From assembly GCA_015499985.1 (NCBI GenBank), contig JAAAUF010000040.1, forward strand, positions 62,488-87,378: 24,891 bases of DNA. The letters run 5' to 3'. How positions within the stretch are numbered: the stretch's first letter is position 1; every line of letters starts with the position of its first letter. Below are positions 21,117 through 24,891 of this stretch, in pieces. Under the pieces are notes generated by a model. That model saw only the letters and a program-made list of their open reading frames with translations, did not search any database and had not been told where the DNA came from. This DNA is from Haplosporangium gracile (Eukaryota; Mortierellomycota; Mortierellomycetes; Mortierellales; Mortierellaceae). Position numbers and translations under genes: made by a program.

Positions 21117-21543
21117 TTTTCAGCAGTGAGGTTTGTTGGTCAAACTGCGAGGTTGATGGTGACAATGGCCGTTGGAAGTAAGAAAAAGTATAGTGTAAAA
21201 AAAAAAAAGTGATGAAGGAAAGAAAAAAGAACCAACCACAGGTCGACAGGCAAGGAGATAAAAAAAAAGGGCTCAACTTTGGTAGGAGAGAAAGAAGGAC
21301 AGAGAACAACTCTTTGACCCAGATCGGGAAACTGGAAATTCGTCCTCTCTTGCAACAGATGCGACTGATATTATTACTCTCACGTGCATGAAGAGCTGAT
21401 TAAACTCAAAGTAAGAAAAAAAATAAGCCGATGTTGATCCAACGCATCCTGCGCCTCTTGTCCTTCTTCCTCTCTTCTTTCTTACCTTCTCCAGAACAAA
21501 CATACATCTCTCCCTCCTTTCTCCTTACATCCATACAAGCACA
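21117..21543. promoter_or_regulatory. Shared upstream region of the divergent P5A ATPase and Maf genes
   Basis: The 427 bases between the two start codons must carry both 5' leaders and promoters. It is CT-rich toward each start codon (the + strand leader at 21445-21540 is strongly pyrimidine-rich). I see no clear TATA box for either gene. Confidence 0.55.
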
Positions 21544-22484
21544 ATGGTCGCACAGCAGGTCCTCAACATCAAGTGGCTCAACTCCCTCAATACAAAGTAC
21601 GTCGTCCTCGCCTCGTCTTCCCCTCGCCGCAAGGATATCCTCTCCCACCTCGGTCTCAAGTACACCGTCATCCCCAGCACCTTCCCCGAAACCCTCGACA
21701 AGTCCCTCTTCAACCATCCCTCCGACTACGTCAAGGAAAACGCCCTCCAAAAGGCTCTCGAGGTCTATGAACGCCTCAAGGTAAGCCATGTTTTCCACTA
21801 TATCTTTGTCTCTTTTTTACCTCAGCCGCTCTTTTTTTTTTTTCCGTAAAGCTTATTGCGCGTGATGGGAAAGCGCGCATGGGTTGAGAGATGTTTTTTC
21901 CTTGATACTGCATTGGAGAACATACAGTCGAGCAGATAAAAAAAAACAAAAAATCCGTTGGGTGTTTATACGTAACAAGGCGCAGCTACGACCAAATACA
22001 AGCGTAGTACACTTTCTCATGAACCTCGGTGACTCATTATTACATTCCAAACCCTCTATAGGCTGAAGGAAAGACCCCCGATCTGGTCATCGGTGCAGAT
22101 ACAGTCGTCGCACATGGACCTAGGATCCTCGAAAAGCCCGCATCAGCAGAGGGCGCCATCGACATGCTGGCCAGTCTCTCAGGATCGACCCACATGGTTT
22201 ACACCGGCGTCACGCTGATCGCCCCTTCTACTGAGGGCGCCGACAAGCCCCCCAGGATCCTGACCGATGTCGAGGGAACCGAGGTCAAGTTCCAGAACGT
22301 CTCCCGTGAACTTATCGAGGCCTATGTAGCCACCAAGGAACCCATGGACAAGGCGGGCGCTTATGGATACCAGACCACTGGAAGCATCTTGGTCAAGGGT
22401 ATCAACGGATGTTCATGGAACGTCATTGGTCTCCCTGCCTCCAAGGTCTTCTTCATGCTTGAGGAGTTTACCTCTGAGAAGTAG
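21544..22484 (+). CDS. Maf-family nucleoside triphosphate pyrophosphatase, two exons (219 aa)
   Basis: Exons are 21544-21780 and 22062-22484. The 281-bp intron has donor GTAAGC and acceptor ATAG, phase 0. Near the N-terminus is the family signature LASSSPRRKDIL (about 22-33). Exon 2 opens into DLVIGADTVV, with the probable catalytic Asp at 92, then ILEKPAS (101-107), VYTGV and a C-terminal GYQTTGSILV...NVIGLP segment. Maf proteins (the ASMTL N-terminal domain in animals) hydrolyse dTTP, UTP and modified nucleotides to monophosphates plus pyrophosphate, cleaning the nucleotide pool. Length is normal for a stand-alone Maf. There is no methyltransferase domain, unlike human ASMTL. The ATG is the first in frame after the CT-rich leader and has A at -3 and G at +4. 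Substrate choice cannot be read from what I see. Confidence 0.93.
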
Positions 22485-22785
22485 AAAGACTTTCATTCAC
22501 AAATACAGTACAATGTAAAATAACAACGGAACTGATATGAACAATTGTTGACTTTTTTTTATTTTTTGGGAAGGTGATGATCTACGATTTTTGTTGAAAG
22601 TATGCCTAGGCCACACGCAAAAATGGCGAGGTTGTCCTGTAAGCTCTATGAAGCGCGAGGAATGGTATGATCTGGTGTTCTGTGTGCGCGTGTATGTATT
22701 GTGTGGGTTGTAGGTTATGTGAAATGCGAAATCTGGATAGTTCTTTTGAGTACTGGTTGGTGACCCTGGAAAAAAAAAAGTGCCT
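22485..22785. other. Convergent spacer between the Maf and MAP kinase kinase genes
   Basis: 301 bases between the two stop codons. There is no ORF of note. The space is short, so the two 3' untranslated regions probably overlap or nearly meet. Confidence 0.6.
22558..22563 (-). terminator. Candidate polyadenylation signal AATAAA (minus strand)
   Basis: Minus-strand AATAAA in an A-rich stretch, about 220 bases past the kinase stop codon and 75 bases from the convergent Maf stop codon. Confidence 0.4.
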
Positions 22786-24709
22786 TTAGATGTACTTTGG
22801 CGTTTGAGCTGTTGGACTCTTAAAATCCCAGATGTTCTCGATCCATGTCCGCACATTGACTTCCTGATCCGAGCGTTTTGATGATTCGATGATAAAGGGA
22901 TGGCTCATGATCTGTTCGGGCGTTTGTCTCTTCAAAAAGTTCTTTATCAGACTTTTAGGGGGAAAGGGAAAGCGCAAGCGGAGCAAATAGAAAGTAATTA
23001 ATATATATAAATGTTTCCAATATTGCAACAGGCACTAAAATAAAGTTCATTCTCCCTGCTCCCTTCTCTTTACCATTGATTCAAAAAGTCTCTTAAATCG
23101 GACGACCATGGCTCATTCTCTGGTAATGTGGGCACAGGCTGGTTGACAATATAGTCCAGGAGGTCAAACACGGGCATGTTCTGAGGGAAGGGGTTCTTCA
23201 TCTGGGCGATCTCAATCATGGTCAATCCTAACGACCACACATCCGACTGCACTGGGTATTTTCCTCCTTGAATGCGCTCAGGCTTAAAAAGTGAAAAAGT
23301 AAAGGCGGTTAAGAACTCGTTACAGGAATCTCCTGTCTATCGATTAATATAGTCATAGTAGAACAGCTCAAGACTTACGGCCATGTAGTAACTTGTGCCG
23401 ACAAAGGTCTCGGCAAGAGAGTTAACAAGATCTCCACTGACGCCAAAATCACAAAGTTTAATCTGCCCGCTCATGGTTACCACAATGTTCGATGGCTTCA
23501 AGTCTAGACATGGGAACAAGAACAGAGTAAGAAGTACCTCACCTTTAGTATCCTCCATCTTGTGGATATTTCATTTTTGGCATATTTTCGTCGATACATG
23601 AAACACACATTAGCTAAAATTGCCTCACTCACCTCTGTGGATAACGTGGTGCATCTTGTGGAGATAGACAAGACCATTGAGGACAGCCTCGCCGATTTTC
23701 CCAAGAATAGTCTCAGGTATTGTCTGACCAAGCTCTGCGACATGCTTGTAGACGGTCTCCATACTGCCTCCCTCACAATATTCCATGCATAGCGCCAGTT
23801 CGTCGTCGTCCATATAAGCGCCGTAAAATGTGACAATCCATGGTGAATGACAAGTATCTAAGGTCTTTAGCTCCCGTTGAAGTAATCTTTGAAAGTCGGG
23901 GTTGGGGTCACATCGCACATGCTAAAACGGAATAACGGAAAAACAAAAGGGGGGCGGCCAAGGACGAACGAAAAAAAATAAAATAAAAAAAAAGTCAACG
24001 ATAATGCCCTTGCAAACAAGGCGAGTTCGCCCTCATCCCTCTGTCTCGTTTTTTTTTTCACCCTGCTTCTTCATGCCGCCGAGAATGTCAACAAACAATG
24101 CCTGGGTAGAATTAGTTGAGAGGGGGAGACACTAGAAGAAAGACTTACTTTTCGTGCCATGATAAATCCTGTAGGGACGTGCTCGACTTTACACACAGTT
24201 CCCGCGGAGCCCTCGCCCAATTTCTTGATCATCAGCATATCCTCGGGGCGAAGTGTGTGGTTCTGGAGAGGGTCTGGGCCACGAGTTCCACCGGGTGTTT
24301 CGGGGATGCTGCGGATAGACTTTGGGGTCTGTCCTGGTTCGGAGCTCATGTTGTATTGGTTCTCGCGCGTGGGGTCTCGAGGGTTGCGCTCCAGGTAATC
24401 CATGAGTGGCCTCTGTTTAGAGTGAAAAAAACGAGAAATGTTTAGTGGCAAGACTAGACCCCCATTCAGGTACCAAACATACGCGGGGATACAAGAATTA
24501 AACAAGGTTTTCGAGGCGAGACAGGGGCAAGGGGCCAGGGAGAGGATAGAGGGGGTACCGAGGAATTCCGTTTTGTGGGTGTGGGTGCGACCTACATGTA
24601 CTATGGGTGGAGGGGCAAGTGTGACAGGCTTGGAGAGTGATGGAGAGCTCAATCGCAGGAGTGGTGGTGCTGGCCTCATTTTGCGAGCAGGGGATCGTGA
24701 GAGCGACAT
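22786..24709 (-). CDS. MAP kinase kinase (MEK/Mkk1-2-like), six exons (388 aa)
   Basis: Exons are 24709-24596, 24412-24149, 23921-23633, 23503-23379, 23282-23074 and 22951-22786. Introns are 183, 227, 129, 96 and 122 bp, with donors GTAGGT, GTAAGT, GTGAGT, GTAAGT and GTAAAG. All joins agree in phase. Kinase parts in order are the Gly loop [11 protein letters not shown]-binding Lys 126 in [13 protein letters not shown] hinge, HRDLKPSN with catalytic Asp 223, DFG at 241-243, and APER completed across an intron. The activation loop has S251 and T255 in the MEK-type SxAxT context, followed by FVGTSYYMA. It is a dual-specificity kinase that phosphorylates a MAP kinase, and the S251/T255 pair is the expected target of an upstream MAPKKK. 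The activation-loop style and [15 protein letters not shown] helix resemble the cell-wall-integrity Mkk1/2/Pek1 group, but I am not certain of the branch. The N-terminal extension is short and Pro/Ser-rich. The start follows a TATA box by 156 bases. Confidence 0.92.
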
Positions 24710-24864
24710 GCTGTATGTGTGTAAGTTGATGGTTGAGGTTGCTGCTGAGGTTGCTATTGTCACGTTGTCGTTCACTTGGTTGTGTTGTCGAGTTGTAGAT
24801 GAGAAGGAAGAAGGGGAATGGAGAAGAGAAAGGATGGAGAGAGACAAAGATGATCTCCAACCGA

Positions 24865-24874
24865 CCTTTTTATA
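24865..24874 (-). promoter_or_regulatory. Candidate TATA box of the MAP kinase kinase gene
   Basis: TATAAAAAGG on the minus strand, about 156 bases before the chosen ATG at 24709. It makes the in-frame ATG-like position at the window edge unlikely as a start, because that would lie upstream of transcription. Confidence 0.55.
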
Positions 24875-24891
24875 GACATGCCTTTGCAACC

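Noticed and set aside
24710..24889. N-terminal extension of the kinase to the window edge
   Set aside because: The frame is open, but the TATA box at 24865-24874 lies inside it, and the segment is Ser/Thr-rich without kinase relevance.
1..24891. tRNA, rRNA, spliceosomal RNA genes or CRISPR arrays
   Set aside because: I looked for tRNA box motifs, conserved U-RNA starts and spaced direct repeats in the noncoding parts and saw none.

Overview
The window looks like nuclear DNA of a filamentous fungus. Genes are split by short introns (about 74-311 bp) with GT...AG ends and frequent CTAAC-like branch sites. Upstream leaders are CT-rich, glutamine-rich low-complexity proteins are common, and housekeeping proteins are typically eukaryotic. 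The style (Q-rich regulators, a piggyBac-derived protein, many short introns) suggests an early-diverging fungus of the Mortierella kind. That placement is inference and was not tested by any search. I find eight protein-coding genes and no tRNA, rRNA or CRISPR. All exon joins were worked out by hand from splice sites and frame.

Left part (1-7845): two serine/glutamine-rich putative zinc-finger regulators face each other. One is at 46-2097 (+, 683 aa, no intron in the coding part). The other is at 3444-5337 (-, two exons, 588 aa). Both end in the same unusual pair of fingers, a C2H2 finger followed by a CX2CX12HX9C finger, so they are probably diverged paralogues. About 1.3 kb lies between their 3' ends and holds two perfect palindromes and a purine-rich tract. 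Upstream of the second gene are about 2.5 kb without a credible gene.

Middle (7846-14957): a piggyBac-transposase-derived gene (-, two exons, 793 aa) whose first catalytic Asp is Asn. Diverging from it is a three-exon gene of unknown function (+, 1127 aa) with an N-terminal 15-bp repeat array, a conserved-looking core, a Pro-rich 90-bp repeat array and a very long Q-rich tail.

Right part (15138-24891): a conserved housekeeping block. In order these are an NDUFAF4-like complex I assembly factor with an N-myristoylation motif (-, three exons), an SPF1/ATP13A1 P5A ATPase (-, five exons), a Maf-type nucleotide pyrophosphatase (+, two exons) and a MAP kinase kinase (-, six exons). The P5A start codon appears to be split by an intron (AT|G). 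The P5A and Maf genes diverge from a 427-bp shared upstream region. The Maf and kinase genes converge with about 300 bp between stop codons.

I see no single pathway linking these genes. The most notable items are the split start codon, the shared atypical finger pair, the Asp-to-Asn piggyBac gene and the repeat-built 1127-aa protein.
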